Assembly: GCA_041678005.1 (NCBI GenBank)
Contig: JBAYOW010000001.1
Span: forward strand, 48,695-112,694
Length of the DNA: 64,000 nt
Reading direction: 5' to 3'
Source of the DNA: Sulfurivermis sp041678005
GTDB lineage: Bacteria > Pseudomonadota > Gammaproteobacteria > Thiohalomonadales > Thiohalomonadaceae
Shown here: piece by piece, positions 1-8,832 of the stretch
Layout: the number at the start of each line of letters is the position of its first letter
Position numbering within the stretch: position 1 is the stretch's first letter
Made by a program: the position numbers and the translations under genes
The notes under the pieces: generated by a model
What the model was told of the DNA's origin: nothing
Databases searched by the model: none
The model's input: the letters and a program-made list of their open reading frames with translations, nothing else

Positions 1-775
1 AAATACTGTGCACTGCCTTGTGTACACGCCTGGCCTGATCATCCAGGCTCACTTTCCAGGCAGCCTTGCGCACTGCCTCCCATTCTTGAAGATCAATCAG
101 GCCGTCATTGTTACGATCAAAGCGGGCATGCAACGTAACTTGATCACGCTTCCACTCAACCAGCAAACGGCGTACATCTTCCTGGGTATTGGGCAATTCC
201 TGTGAACTGCCTACTGTGCGGAACTGGCCGATGGCATATAAGGCATCACCAGGATGCATACGCTTTTCTGTATAGCGAAACCTTCCTGAACGTCCCCGTC
301 TTCGCCCACCATGCCACATCGGCGTTGCACCATACCACACCTCGGTAATGGCAGGAATCACGACGGCGCCTTCTGGGTCTATGATGCAATCACCCGTCTC
401 ATCACGAAGCAAAAAAAGATCATCGCTGGTTACCTGTTGTACGGTTTGCCAACGATCCCGATGTCTGCTGTCAGAAGTTTTTTCTTCTACCTTGTAGCTA
501 TACCAGGTGCAAAGCATGCCCGACAGAGGAGACACTATAGGCGCTCCCTTGAGCAAATAACCGATACCATCCAGCTCCACATAGCCTTGGGCCGCAGAGC
601 GCACCTTGGATGTGGGGGTATCGTCGATAATATGGTAGCGCTTGAGAAAGCGGAAAATAGCATAGAAGCCAGCAACGCCAAGCGCAATACATAACCCGGT
701 CAAAAACCAAAATTCACCAGGCTCAAGTTGTTGGACGATCTCTACCCATGCAGGAGGGATAATAGATTCAAACAC
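1..775 (-). CDS. GIDE-domain membrane protein with EF-hand (3' end cut by window edge)
   Basis: An open minus-strand frame runs without a stop from a GTG at 775 off the window edge (258 codons visible). A hydrophobic segment lies at about residues 23-42. The middle (about residues 60-190) resembles the GIDE/MUL1-type domain that often travels with LemA, including an SPLSGMLCTWYSYKV stretch. Residues 220-231 form a canonical EF-hand loop (DRNNDGLIDLQE; acidic or Asn ligands at loop positions 1, 3, 5, 9 and 12, Gly at 6), so Ca2+ binding is plausible. The GTG lies 3 bases past the lemA stop, so the two are probably cotranscribed. The bacterial function of this domain is not established. The start choice is moderately sure, because there is no strong Shine-Dalgarno sequence. 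Confidence 0.8.
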   Translation of the reverse strand, partial: MFESIIPPAWVEIVQQLEPGEFWFLTGLCIALGVAGFYAIFRFLKRYHIIDDTPTSKVRSAAQGYVELDGIGYLLKGAPIVSPLSGMLCTWYSYKVEEKTSDSRHRDRWQTVQQVTSDDLFLLRDETGDCIIDPEGAVVIPAITEVWYGATPMWHGGRRRGRSGRFRYTEKRMHPGDALYAIGQFRTVGSSQELPNTQEDVRRLLVEWKRDQVTLHARFDRNNDGLIDLQEWEAVRKAAWKVSLDDQARRVHKAVHSI

Positions 776-778
776 GGC

Positions 779-1351
779 TTAACCAAATAGCGCCTTGATA
801 TCCACATCCTTTTTTTCTGTCACGCTAAATTTGAGCAATTGTTTCGCATCAAAGGCAAACATGCGTGCAATTATTATCTCGGGGAATTGCTCAATCCGCA
901 CATTGTTAACGTTGACAGTTTCATGATAGAACTCACGCCGATCGGCAATGGCATTTTCCAAACCGGAGATACGCTGTTGTAGATGCTGAAAATTCTCATT
1001 CGCCTTGAGCTCAGGGTATGCCTCCGCTACGGCAAATAAATTACCCAAACCCAAACGCAGCTGTGATTCAGCAGGACCCAGCGCGCCCACATCGCCATGC
1101 TCCCGCGCCGAATAAACTGAAGAACGCGCTTGCATCACATTCTCCAGAGTTTCCTGCTCGAATTTCATATATTGTTTACATACCTCGACCAGCTTGGGCA
1201 ACTCGTCATGACGCTGCTTGAGCAACACATCAATATTAGACCACGCCTTTGCAACAGCATGTTTTATTGTGACTAAATTGTTATAGATAATAATGGTATA
1301 GATGATAAAAACTGCAATCAGCCCCCAAAAGATAAACTGTCCGATACTCAT
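779..1351 (-). CDS. lemA: LemA family protein
   Basis: 190 residues, the usual LemA length. An N-terminal membrane anchor (about residues 4-24) is followed by a helical coiled domain. Family hallmarks are visible: YPELKAN at 112-118, then a block reading ISGLENAIADRREFY, and near the end FPEIIIARMFAF. LemA proteins are membrane-anchored helical-bundle proteins of unclear role. Here the gene is flanked by a GIDE/EF-hand gene (downstream, 3 bases apart) and a large EF-hand membrane protein (upstream, 130 bases apart), which suggests one membrane-associated complex. That complex is inference; the family call is secure. Confidence 0.95.
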   Translation of the reverse strand: MSIGQFIFWGLIAVFIIYTIIIYNNLVTIKHAVAKAWSNIDVLLKQRHDELPKLVEVCKQYMKFEQETLENVMQARSSVYSAREHGDVGALGPAESQLRLGLGNLFAVAEAYPELKANENFQHLQQRISGLENAIADRREFYHETVNVNNVRIEQFPEIIIARMFAFDAKQLLKFSVTEKKDVDIKALFG

Positions 1352-1481
1352 ACAATGCTCCCTGATATATTTTGCACGATGAATCGTGCGATATTTTTGT
1401 TAATGAGTTTAATTCAAGTGATGTGCTTGCCAGCCAATCGACCGCAATAATCAAGTTGGGCAAATCTAACAAGTCTTGCCG

Positions 1482-3614
1482 TCACGACCAATAAAGTAAT
1501 CCGCCAATCACAGCTAACAACAAAATAAGGTACCAGACCCATGAATGCCGTTTTTTAGCATATGGATCGCGGATGGATCGTGCCGCACCAGGCGGTAACT
1601 TGGCCAAGGCGGTGAGCGAGGTGCCGAAGGGAATATTGATTCTCGCCTGTATATTGATGGCCCAGCCATTGGCATCAAGCAATGGAGCCAGATTACGCTG
1701 GCGCAGCTTCAACCAGGCGATGAACATGGAAGGCCCAGAGATGGCCAGAATAATAGCTACAAAAACCAAAGGCACCTGCCACCAGGCCAGTAACATCATT
1801 CCACCAAGCAGAGCTGCCAGGGAAGTACCAATAGCACCAATAGCAAGTCCTATTGCAGCAAAAATACCGGCAAATTTTGCAACATCGAATGGAGCAGGTG
1901 GTAATGCAGCAAACTCACCAGCCTTAGCCATTCCTTCAATGCCAGCAGACATAGAATCGTCTATAGCTTTTGCTTTGGCTTTAGCTATTTTGCCAATCTG
2001 TTCACTTATAAAACGTGCTGCACGCTTATAAGGATCGCTGAAGGCCTGGCGGATGCTAATCGGATGTACAATGACATTCACTACCATGGCATCCCAATCA
2101 TTGCCCTTGCGATCTATAAATAAACCATTACGACCTACAACCAGACCATTGGCGCCACCAGCTGTCATCGCGGCAGCAACCGTTATTTTTTCATTGCCAC
2201 CACGACGGCGGCAATCACAATAGACCAGAAATATCCGGCTCAATGTCGCCAGTGCAGCATGTTTGCTGACATCATTGACCTGGACACACAAATCACAGCT
2301 GCGCTGATCCAGATATAAAGTACCCACCTGAAAAATTGCTTTGTGTTGACCACTATAAAAATCAGCGAATGAAATATAATTGCGCAGCAAAACGGCAAGA
2401 TCGCGCACATAACGCACCAGCCGCTCTACCTGGCCTAGCGTATCAAACAGTGGCTTGCTGGCCAGATCCATGTCAATCAGAGCTGTAAGTTTTTGTTGAA
2501 AGCCACTATTGAGCAAGTGCTGCGATTGTTCATAATCAAAACGCGCCAGCTCCTCACCAGCCTGCTCTTCAAGCCAGGCTGAATACGGTGCCAGTTTGTC
2601 TTGTATATTTCGCCAATCATCCTCACCAAGCACCGACCTCTCGCCCAGCAAGGGAAGCACTGCGGCAGCATGAAACTGCGCCAAGGCATCTGCCCAGGCC
2701 GGATTAATACCTTGAGTCAGCGGCAATATTGCATCTGCCACCACAGTAGCCAATGGAAAAGTGGCAAGTTCCTCATCTCGAATACTCAACTGCCGGGCAG
2801 CCAATAAGGCAAAATCCGCCTCGGTGCGGTTCATCGAGCTAATGGCATGCTCATCGTAGCCAGCCAAACGGCAGCGCACAAAAAAGTCATCAACCTTATC
2901 GCGCACTGCAGATAATGTGGCATAAGCATTCGCCGTCGCATCGCCCAGAGGCAAAATATTATGCTGCTCATGCTGCGCCTTCAGTAGCCAATCAAGACGC
3001 GCCTGGGCTGCAGCAAAAAACTGTGCCAGCTTGTCAGCCGAAACACCCGGCTCGCCACTGCGGTCTGTCTCACCACCAACACAGTCAATGATGTTTTCAA
3101 CAAGTTCGCGCAATTCATCATCTACAACTGACGAAGCAGGCACGATACCATCTCCATTGAAAGGTTGATTAGCTGCTATCTCTTGCATTTGCATTACATC
3201 AGCCACTGATATGTGTGCAGCATCTGACTTGCCTAGACGGCTAAGCGCATACTTGGCTGATGCCAAAATTGACTTGGCATGTTCATGACTATCGTCAATA
3301 AGTGACAGCGGCAATGCCTGCATACCTTCAATGACTAAATCAAGTTCTTTGAGCAAACCATGACAGAAGTGAATGGCGGCAAGGATCTCTGGCACACGGA
3401 TACGCCCATCATGATCATCATCGATGAGCTGCAAGGTTCGGCTATCAAACTCAAGCCCCTTCACAGGGCAACTAAGTGTCGCCCAGAGCTTTTTATCCAA
3501 CTGCTCAAGCGCCAGCAGATCAGCACCATCTCGCAGCAAGACCTGATCAAAATCTCCGGCCCTGAAGAACTGCCATTTATGTAAAACGCCAGAAGAACCC
3601 ATTGGTGCAGTCAT
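1482..3614 (-). CDS. Large membrane protein with N-terminal EF-hand, LemA-associated
   Basis: 710 residues, no function recognised. Residues 65-76 (DDDHDGRIRVPE) form a canonical EF-hand loop with Asp at loop positions 1, 3 and 5, Gly at 6 and Glu at 12. A long, mostly helical soluble region follows. The C-terminal quarter has hydrophobic segments (around residues 580-640, plus a last segment reading WVWYLILLLAVIGGLLYW), so the bulk of the protein is likely tethered at its C-terminus. A short CDCRRRGG stretch lies near residue 465. The gene is upstream of lemA in the same direction. Two of the three genes in this cluster carry an EF-hand, which hints at calcium-responsive behaviour. It is otherwise a conserved hypothetical as far as I can tell. 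Confidence 0.8.
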   Translation of the reverse strand: MTAPMGSSGVLHKWQFFRAGDFDQVLLRDGADLLALEQLDKKLWATLSCPVKGLEFDSRTLQLIDDDHDGRIRVPEILAAIHFCHGLLKELDLVIEGMQALPLSLIDDSHEHAKSILASAKYALSRLGKSDAAHISVADVMQMQEIAANQPFNGDGIVPASSVVDDELRELVENIIDCVGGETDRSGEPGVSADKLAQFFAAAQARLDWLLKAQHEQHNILPLGDATANAYATLSAVRDKVDDFFVRCRLAGYDEHAISSMNRTEADFALLAARQLSIRDEELATFPLATVVADAILPLTQGINPAWADALAQFHAAAVLPLLGERSVLGEDDWRNIQDKLAPYSAWLEEQAGEELARFDYEQSQHLLNSGFQQKLTALIDMDLASKPLFDTLGQVERLVRYVRDLAVLLRNYISFADFYSGQHKAIFQVGTLYLDQRSCDLCVQVNDVSKHAALATLSRIFLVYCDCRRRGGNEKITVAAAMTAGGANGLVVGRNGLFIDRKGNDWDAMVVNVIVHPISIRQAFSDPYKRAARFISEQIGKIAKAKAKAIDDSMSAGIEGMAKAGEFAALPPAPFDVAKFAGIFAAIGLAIGAIGTSLAALLGGMMLLAWWQVPLVFVAIILAISGPSMFIAWLKLRQRNLAPLLDANGWAINIQARINIPFGTSLTALAKLPPGAARSIRDPYAKKRHSWVWYLILLLAVIGGLLYWS

Positions 3615-3677
3615 AGTATGGGTGGAGTTTATGTTTGCCGGCCTGTTGTATGAACTTAGGGAAGATTTTTGCTTTAT

Positions 3678-4385
3678 TTACTGATGATTCAGCTCAAGCT
3701 CAATCCTCTCCAATGCGGCCATCGGATTTTCAGCCGCTGTAACTGGCCTGCCGATCACCAGATAATCCGCACCAAGTCGCACTGCATCAGCAGGCGTGGT
3801 AATACGCCTTTGATCACCTTGTACTGACCACGATGGCCGAATCCCAGGTGTCACCAAACTAAATGAATCACCCAACTGCTTACGCAGCATCATCACTTCT
3901 TGTGGCGAACACACCACGCCATCCAGACCAGCATCACTAGCCAAGTCTGCCAGTCTGGCAACGTTATCGGCCGGAGTCCCTTGCAAGCCAATTTCACTAA
4001 TATCCTGCTCACCCATGCTCGTCAGGATTGTGACGGCGATCAACAAGGGCGGCTTGCTTACATTGCTCATGGCTGCGCGTGCTGCTTCCAGCATGCGCCG
4101 TCCACCCAAGGCATGCACATTGACCATCCACACGCCAAGCTCAGCAGCCGCCCTGCATGCTCCCGCTACAGTATTAGGGATATCATGAAACTTGAGATCA
4201 AGGAAAATATCGAAACCCTGCATACGCAAAGTCTGTACAAGCTGGGGCCCACCATGAGTAAACAGTTCCTTGCCTACCTTAAGGCGACAACGTGATGGAT
4301 CCAGCTTGGCAACCAATTCGAGTGCCAGGCGCGGCTCTGCGTAATCAAGTGCAATTATGATGCGTGATCCGGTGTTGTTCTGCAT
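3678..4385 (-). CDS. pyrF: Orotidine 5'-phosphate decarboxylase
   Basis: 235 residues, the normal size for the type 1 enzyme that makes UMP from OMP, the last step of de novo pyrimidine synthesis in the cytoplasm. The catalytic DLKFHDIPNT motif sits at 63-72, with the charged Asp-Lys-Asp triad intact. The N-terminal IALDYAEP and the C-terminal phosphate-binding stretch VTPGIRP followed by LVIGRPVT are present. The start codon lies 3 bases after the lapB stop, as in other gammaproteobacteria where lapA-lapB-pyrF form one transcript. Confidence 0.97.
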   Translation of the reverse strand: MQNNTGSRIIIALDYAEPRLALELVAKLDPSRCRLKVGKELFTHGGPQLVQTLRMQGFDIFLDLKFHDIPNTVAGACRAAAELGVWMVNVHALGGRRMLEAARAAMSNVSKPPLLIAVTILTSMGEQDISEIGLQGTPADNVARLADLASDAGLDGVVCSPQEVMMLRKQLGDSFSLVTPGIRPSWSVQGDQRRITTPADAVRLGADYLVIGRPVTAAENPMAALERIELELNHQ

Positions 4386-4388
4386 TGC

Positions 4389-5555
4389 CTACTCGCCTTC
4401 AATTACATTCGTCATCTTGATAGTTCCCCATTGCTTGCAACCTGGGCATTGCCACTCCAGTGTCTTGCCGCTATAGCCACAATTGGCGCATACATAGGCA
4501 TGCTGATTAGCCAGTATGATATCCAGCAATTCCTTCAATACCAGAAATTCATGCTGTGCCTGGCAGGCACCACTAGCAAGCTTTAAGCCAACCAACTGAG
4601 CCATGCCACGGACAGATGGATATGCGCGCAGATGCTCGATCATGAATGAAGATGCGGCCTGTTCACCTTGCTGCTGGCTAATTACATCAGCCAAAGCCAA
4701 CATAATTGATTGGCCACCATGACGAGACAACAGTTCGTGCAGATAGTCAATCATCTCCTTGCTGCGGCCTTGCTGCGCAAAAGCCTCCTGCAACAGCGGC
4801 AAGGTTTCAGATAGATATTCAGGATTTTGTTGTTCTACCCTGCGCAGGATGCGTACTGCAGATTTGTAGGCCTTGCCTTCCAGCTCGATGCGTCCTTCAA
4901 TCAAGGTGGCGCGTATACACTGACGATCCTCCTGCAAGGCACGGCGTAACATACGCAATGCCTCACCACGTTCGCCCAGCATCAAGGCCTGCTCGGCCTG
5001 TTCACAAAAAAATTGCGCGATAACAGTACCAATATTTTCGCCCAATCCTTGCAGCTTTTGGCCTATCGACACCGCCTTTTGCCAGTCCTTTTCCTGCTGA
5101 TAAATATCCAGCAACTGCATCAGTGCCTGGCGTCGATAAAAAGAACTCTCCCGCACCAATTGCTGAAATAAATTTTCAGCACGATCCAATAACCCGGCAC
5201 GCATATAGTCTATACCAAGTTCATACAGGGCATGATCACGTTGCTGTCGATCTAGTGTGGGTCTGGCAATTAGATTCTGGTGTATGCGTATCGCGCGATC
5301 AACCTCACCTCGTCTGCGCAGCAGACTACCGATGGCAAAGTGGGTATCTACCGTTTCGCTGTCCACTTCCAGCATCTCGATAAATACCTCAACCGCCTTG
5401 TCAGGCTGTTCTCCAAGAAGATAATTCAAACCCTTGAAATAATCAGCTGACAAATAAGAGGCCGACTTAGCCGCAGATTTTGCATCACGCCGCCCCAGCA
5501 ACCAGCCCGATAGAGCAGCTACTGGCAATAGCAGGAATAGAAGTTCGACACCCAT
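4389..5555 (-). CDS. lapB: Lipopolysaccharide assembly protein B
   Basis: 388 residues. An N-terminal membrane anchor (LLFLLLPVAALSGWLLG) is followed by an array of TPR helices (DAHYALYELG-, AENLFQQL-like repeats) and a C-terminal rubredoxin-type metal site, CANCGY ... CPGCKQWG, with two CxxC pairs. This is the LapB/YciM architecture. In E. coli LapB controls FtsH-dependent turnover of LpxC and so balances LPS against phospholipid. It lies 6 bases downstream of lapA, an arrangement conserved in many Gram-negative bacteria. Confidence 0.96.
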   Translation of the reverse strand: MGVELLFLLLPVAALSGWLLGRRDAKSAAKSASYLSADYFKGLNYLLGEQPDKAVEVFIEMLEVDSETVDTHFAIGSLLRRRGEVDRAIRIHQNLIARPTLDRQQRDHALYELGIDYMRAGLLDRAENLFQQLVRESSFYRRQALMQLLDIYQQEKDWQKAVSIGQKLQGLGENIGTVIAQFFCEQAEQALMLGERGEALRMLRRALQEDRQCIRATLIEGRIELEGKAYKSAVRILRRVEQQNPEYLSETLPLLQEAFAQQGRSKEMIDYLHELLSRHGGQSIMLALADVISQQQGEQAASSFMIEHLRAYPSVRGMAQLVGLKLASGACQAQHEFLVLKELLDIILANQHAYVCANCGYSGKTLEWQCPGCKQWGTIKMTNVIEGE

Positions 5556-5561
5556 AAAAAA

Positions 5562-5855
5562 TTAATGACTGTCACGCAAAGGCAGCTGACGCAGATTGCG
5601 TATTTCCTGCTCGCAGGTAGTAAGTTTGCGTTGTAGCCGTGAGTTTTTGTGGCGCTGCGCAAATACCAACATCAGGCTTGCGCCCACACCAATCATGCAA
5701 CCCAAAGCCAAGGCAAGAACAACTATTATTGATAGCGGTGCGGTGATAGAATCAAAATAATAATTCAGTGTCACCGAGGCAGAGTTTTGCAAGGCAAAGC
5801 TGATACCAATTGCCAGTAACAACAAGAAAAGAACAAGAATCAAAAGGCGTTTCAT
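5562..5855 (-). CDS. lapA: Lipopolysaccharide assembly protein A (DUF1049)
   Basis: 97 residues with two membrane segments (about residues 3-21 and 41-65) separated by the short conserved NSASVTLNYYF periplasmic stretch, then a charged cytoplasmic coiled tail. This is the LapA/YciS layout. It works with the adjacent LapB in the inner membrane. The gap of 168 bases to ihfB is larger than the gaps inside the lapA-lapB-pyrF unit, so a separate promoter may lie there; I see no clear one. Confidence 0.93.
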   Translation of the reverse strand: MKRLLILVLFLLLLAIGISFALQNSASVTLNYYFDSITAPLSIIVVLALALGCMIGVGASLMLVFAQRHKNSRLQRKLTTCEQEIRNLRQLPLRDSH

Positions 5856-6024
5856 AGTGTCCTCACATAATGGCCTTATGGCTAACCCGTATATTTCATT
5901 TGGGCGTGAGAAAAAACTCTGATTTTATTGCCCTGACAAGGCCTCACATCAACTCAACAACTTCGCCACAATTGATACGCTTCGTTCCGCTGCATACCCC
6001 ATCTTTACTAATGAAACATGCAAG

Positions 6025-6324
6025 CTAGTCATTGGAAATATTTACACTTTGACCCACGCGTTCACGCAACTCTTTACCAGGCTTGAAATGAGGCACATAT
6101 TTTGCGCCCAACTGGACAGATTCACCAGTCTTGGGGTTGCGCCCATCGCGTGGAGGACGGTAATGCAATGAAAAACTACCAAAGCCACGAATCTCTATGC
6201 GCTCACCATCAGCCAACACTTGTGCCATTTGCTCAAGTATGGTTTTCACGGCCAATTCAACATCCTTGGAATTGAGCTGAGGCTGTTTCTGCGCCAGGAT
6301 CTCAATCAGTTCCGATTTGGTCAT
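6025..6324 (-). CDS. ihfB: Integration host factor subunit beta
   Basis: 99 residues, standard for IhfB, the DNA-bending nucleoid protein that pairs with IhfA. It begins MTKSELIEILA and carries the DNA-binding arm GFGSFSLHYRPPRDGRNPKTGE with the intercalating Pro. A GGGGGG purine run lies just upstream of the ATG as Shine-Dalgarno sequence. It follows rpsA, as in most gammaproteobacteria, with a terminator-like hairpin between the two. Confidence 0.97.
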   Translation of the reverse strand: MTKSELIEILAQKQPQLNSKDVELAVKTILEQMAQVLADGERIEIRGFGSFSLHYRPPRDGRNPKTGESVQLGAKYVPHFKPGKELRERVGQSVNISND

Positions 6325-6343
6325 GAACCCCCCAAAAGTAAGA

Positions 6344-6367
6344 AAGGCCTGCCCTTTGGCAGGCCTT
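6344..6367 (-). terminator. Hairpin between rpsA and ihfB
   Basis: A perfect 10-bp stem (AAGGCCTGCC / GGCAGGCCTT) with a 4-base loop. On the minus strand it is followed by TTCTTACTTTT and then the ihfB Shine-Dalgarno sequence. It probably terminates or attenuates rpsA transcription before ihfB. The T-run is interrupted, so partial read-through into ihfB is likely. Confidence 0.7.
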
Positions 6368-6379
6368 CAATAACACTAC

Positions 6380-8056
6380 TTAGTCGTTTTTGTTTTCCAA
6401 TTGCTCTTTCAGCAAATCGCCCAAGGTAGGATTGGCGGCAGTTGATGCACGATGGTAATCATGCATAGCTTCAGCTTCTTCCTCACTATCCTTGGCCTTC
6501 ACTGACAGGCTGATGCTACGGCTTTTACGATCCACACCCATGAACTTGGCTTCTACTTCATCGCCAACCTTGAGCAGGGTACGGGCATCATCAACGCGCT
6601 CACGCGACAACTCTGAGGCGCGCAGATAACCTTCCACACCTTCTTCCAGATCAATAACTGCACCCTTGGCATCAACTTCCCGCACCACGCCTTTAACGAT
6701 GCTGCCCTTGCGGAACTCGCCAACGTAGTTGGAGAACGGATCCTTCTCCATCTGTTTGATGCCAAGCGAAATGCGTTCACGCTCAGGATCAATGGCGAGG
6801 ATAATCGCCTCAACCTCATCACCCTTGCTGTAGTTACGCACAGCCTCTTCACCAGCTTCATTCCAGGCGATGTCAGAAAGATGAATCAAACCGTCGATGC
6901 CACCGTCCAGACCGATAAAGATACCGAAGTCGGTAATGGACTTGATCTTGCCGGCGACCTTATCACCCTTATTATGGCTGGAGGAGAAGGCATCCCAGGG
7001 GTTTTCTTGACATTGTTTCATGCCCAGTGAAATACGACGACGCTCGGCATCGATATCCAATACCATGACTTCTACTTCATCACCCAGCTGTACAACCTTG
7101 GACGGGTGGATATTTTTGTTGGTCCAGTCCATTTCAGAGACATGTACCAAGCCTTCCACGCCTTCCTCGATCTCAACAAAGCAACCGTAGTCAGTCAGGT
7201 TGGTTACCTTGCCAAACATGCGGGTGCCGACCGGATAACGGCGGGTAATATCGCCCCAGGGATCTTCGCCAAGCTGCTTGAGACCCAGAGAAACTCGCGT
7301 TCGCTCACGGTCAAACTTAAGTACCTTGACCTTGACCTCATCACCAACATTGACCACCTCGGAAGGATGCTTGACACGCTTCCAGGCCATATCGGTGATA
7401 TGCAACAGACCATCGATTCCACCAAGGTCAACAAAGGCACCGTAGTCGGTAAGATTCTTGACTACGCCATTGACAACCTGGCCTTCTTCCAGACCTTCCA
7501 GCAGGGCATCGCTCTCTTCACTGCCCTCGGCCTCGACCACGGCACGACGGGAAACCACAACATTGTTACGCTTGCGATCAAGCTTGATAACCTTGAATTC
7601 CAGCTCCTTGCCTTCCAGGTAGGAAGGATCGCGCACTGGGCGCACATCCACCAGAGAACCTGGCAAGAAAGCACGAATATCCTTCAAGTCGACAGTAAAA
7701 CCGCCCTTGACCTTATCGATAATACGACCAAACACGCTTTCACTAGCCTCAGAGGCTCGCTCCAGACGAGTCCATGATTCAGAACGCTTGGCCTTTTCGC
7801 GAGACAGACGGGTCGCACCAAAACCGTCTTCCATCATCTCCAGAGCGACATCTACTTCATCGCCGACCTGTACCTCGAGCTCGCCATTCTCATTGAAGAA
7901 CTGCTCGATCGGGACAACACCTTCTGATTTGAGGCCGGCGTTGATGATCACTACATCGCTGCCTACCTGAACCACCTTGCCGGTAATGATTGCACCTGGG
8001 TGCATCTGGGAACCAACAAGACTCTGTTCAAACATTTCTGCAAAGCTTTCGCTCAT
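6380..8056 (-). CDS. rpsA: 30S ribosomal protein S1
   Basis: 558 residues, close to the 557 of E. coli S1. Six S1 RNA-binding repeats can be followed; the later ones each contain a recognisable LxDYGxFV or TDFGIFI beta-strand, for example LTDYGAFVDL and ITDFGIFIGL. It delivers mRNA to the 30S subunit. The neighbours cmk and ihfB are the usual ones. The ATG at 8056 is preceded by an AAGG at moderate distance. S1 expression is normally autoregulated through its leader; the 98-base gap to cmk could hold that, but I cannot show it. Confidence 0.98.
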   Translation of the reverse strand: MSESFAEMFEQSLVGSQMHPGAIITGKVVQVGSDVVIINAGLKSEGVVPIEQFFNENGELEVQVGDEVDVALEMMEDGFGATRLSREKAKRSESWTRLERASEASESVFGRIIDKVKGGFTVDLKDIRAFLPGSLVDVRPVRDPSYLEGKELEFKVIKLDRKRNNVVVSRRAVVEAEGSEESDALLEGLEEGQVVNGVVKNLTDYGAFVDLGGIDGLLHITDMAWKRVKHPSEVVNVGDEVKVKVLKFDRERTRVSLGLKQLGEDPWGDITRRYPVGTRMFGKVTNLTDYGCFVEIEEGVEGLVHVSEMDWTNKNIHPSKVVQLGDEVEVMVLDIDAERRRISLGMKQCQENPWDAFSSSHNKGDKVAGKIKSITDFGIFIGLDGGIDGLIHLSDIAWNEAGEEAVRNYSKGDEVEAIILAIDPERERISLGIKQMEKDPFSNYVGEFRKGSIVKGVVREVDAKGAVIDLEEGVEGYLRASELSRERVDDARTLLKVGDEVEAKFMGVDRKSRSISLSVKAKDSEEEAEAMHDYHRASTAANPTLGDLLKEQLENKND

Positions 8057-8154
8057 CGCTCACGTACCTTGCCGTTATCTACGGCGTATGTAAAACCGCA
8101 ATGTTGCCGCGGGTTGAAGTTAAAAAAACCATCCTCACCAATTGAGAATAGCCC

Positions 8155-8832
8155 CTACTGCATACCTAATCGTTGCTGACAAACAGCCAATACTTTGGCC
8201 ATAACTTCCTCTATACCGAGCTGTGATGTATCAATAAGCACCGCATCATCCGCAGCCACAAGCGGCGAGGCGCTGCGTGTGCGATCACGCTCATCCCGCT
8301 CGGCAATCTCTTTGTAAAGACACTCAAGATTAGCACTCAATCCCTTGTCTTTCAACTGCTTATATCGTCTTTGTGCACGTACCTCGGCACTTGCCAGAAG
8401 AAATATCTTTACCGCTGCAGTGGGAAAAATTGTCGTGCCCATGTCACGGCCATCAGCCACCAGACCTGGTGGTCGCAAAAAATCCCGCTGGCGCGTCAAA
8501 AGTGCAGCACGCACTGCTGGCACAGTAGCCACCCGTGAGGCGTCATTGCCAACATGCTCGGTGCGAATATCCTGGCTAACATCTTGTCCCGCAAGAAAAA
8601 TTTTTAACTCTCCCGCAGTCTGTGGTTTGAATTCCACAGGCAAGTCAGCGGCGATCCTTGCCAAAGCAGCTGCGTCATCAAAAGACACGCCCTGACGTCG
8701 TGCAGCCAAGGCCGTCAGCCGATATAGCGCACCACTATCAAGAAAATGCCAGCCAAAATGCTGGCTCAAGAATTGACCAATAGTCCCCTTGCCCACACCG
8801 CTCGGGCCATCGATAGTGATAACCGGGATCAT
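8155..8832 (-). CDS. cmk: Cytidylate kinase
   Basis: 225 residues. The P-loop GPSGVGKGT is near residue 9, followed by the FLDSGALYR substrate loop and the GRDMGTTIFP stretch, where GRDIGT is commoner. It phosphorylates CMP and dCMP. Its ATG overlaps the aroA stop by 4 bases, so translation is coupled to the aromatic-pathway gene upstream. Confidence 0.96.
   Translation of the reverse strand: MIPVITIDGPSGVGKGTIGQFLSQHFGWHFLDSGALYRLTALAARRQGVSFDDAAALARIAADLPVEFKPQTAGELKIFLAGQDVSQDIRTEHVGNDASRVATVPAVRAALLTRQRDFLRPPGLVADGRDMGTTIFPTAAVKIFLLASAEVRAQRRYKQLKDKGLSANLECLYKEIAERDERDRTRSASPLVAADDAVLIDTSQLGIEEVMAKVLAVCQQRLGMQ

Noticed and set aside
7106..7777. 223-codon plus-strand frame opposite rpsA
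   Set aside because: Shadow of the repetitive S1 coding sequence; no independent protein features.
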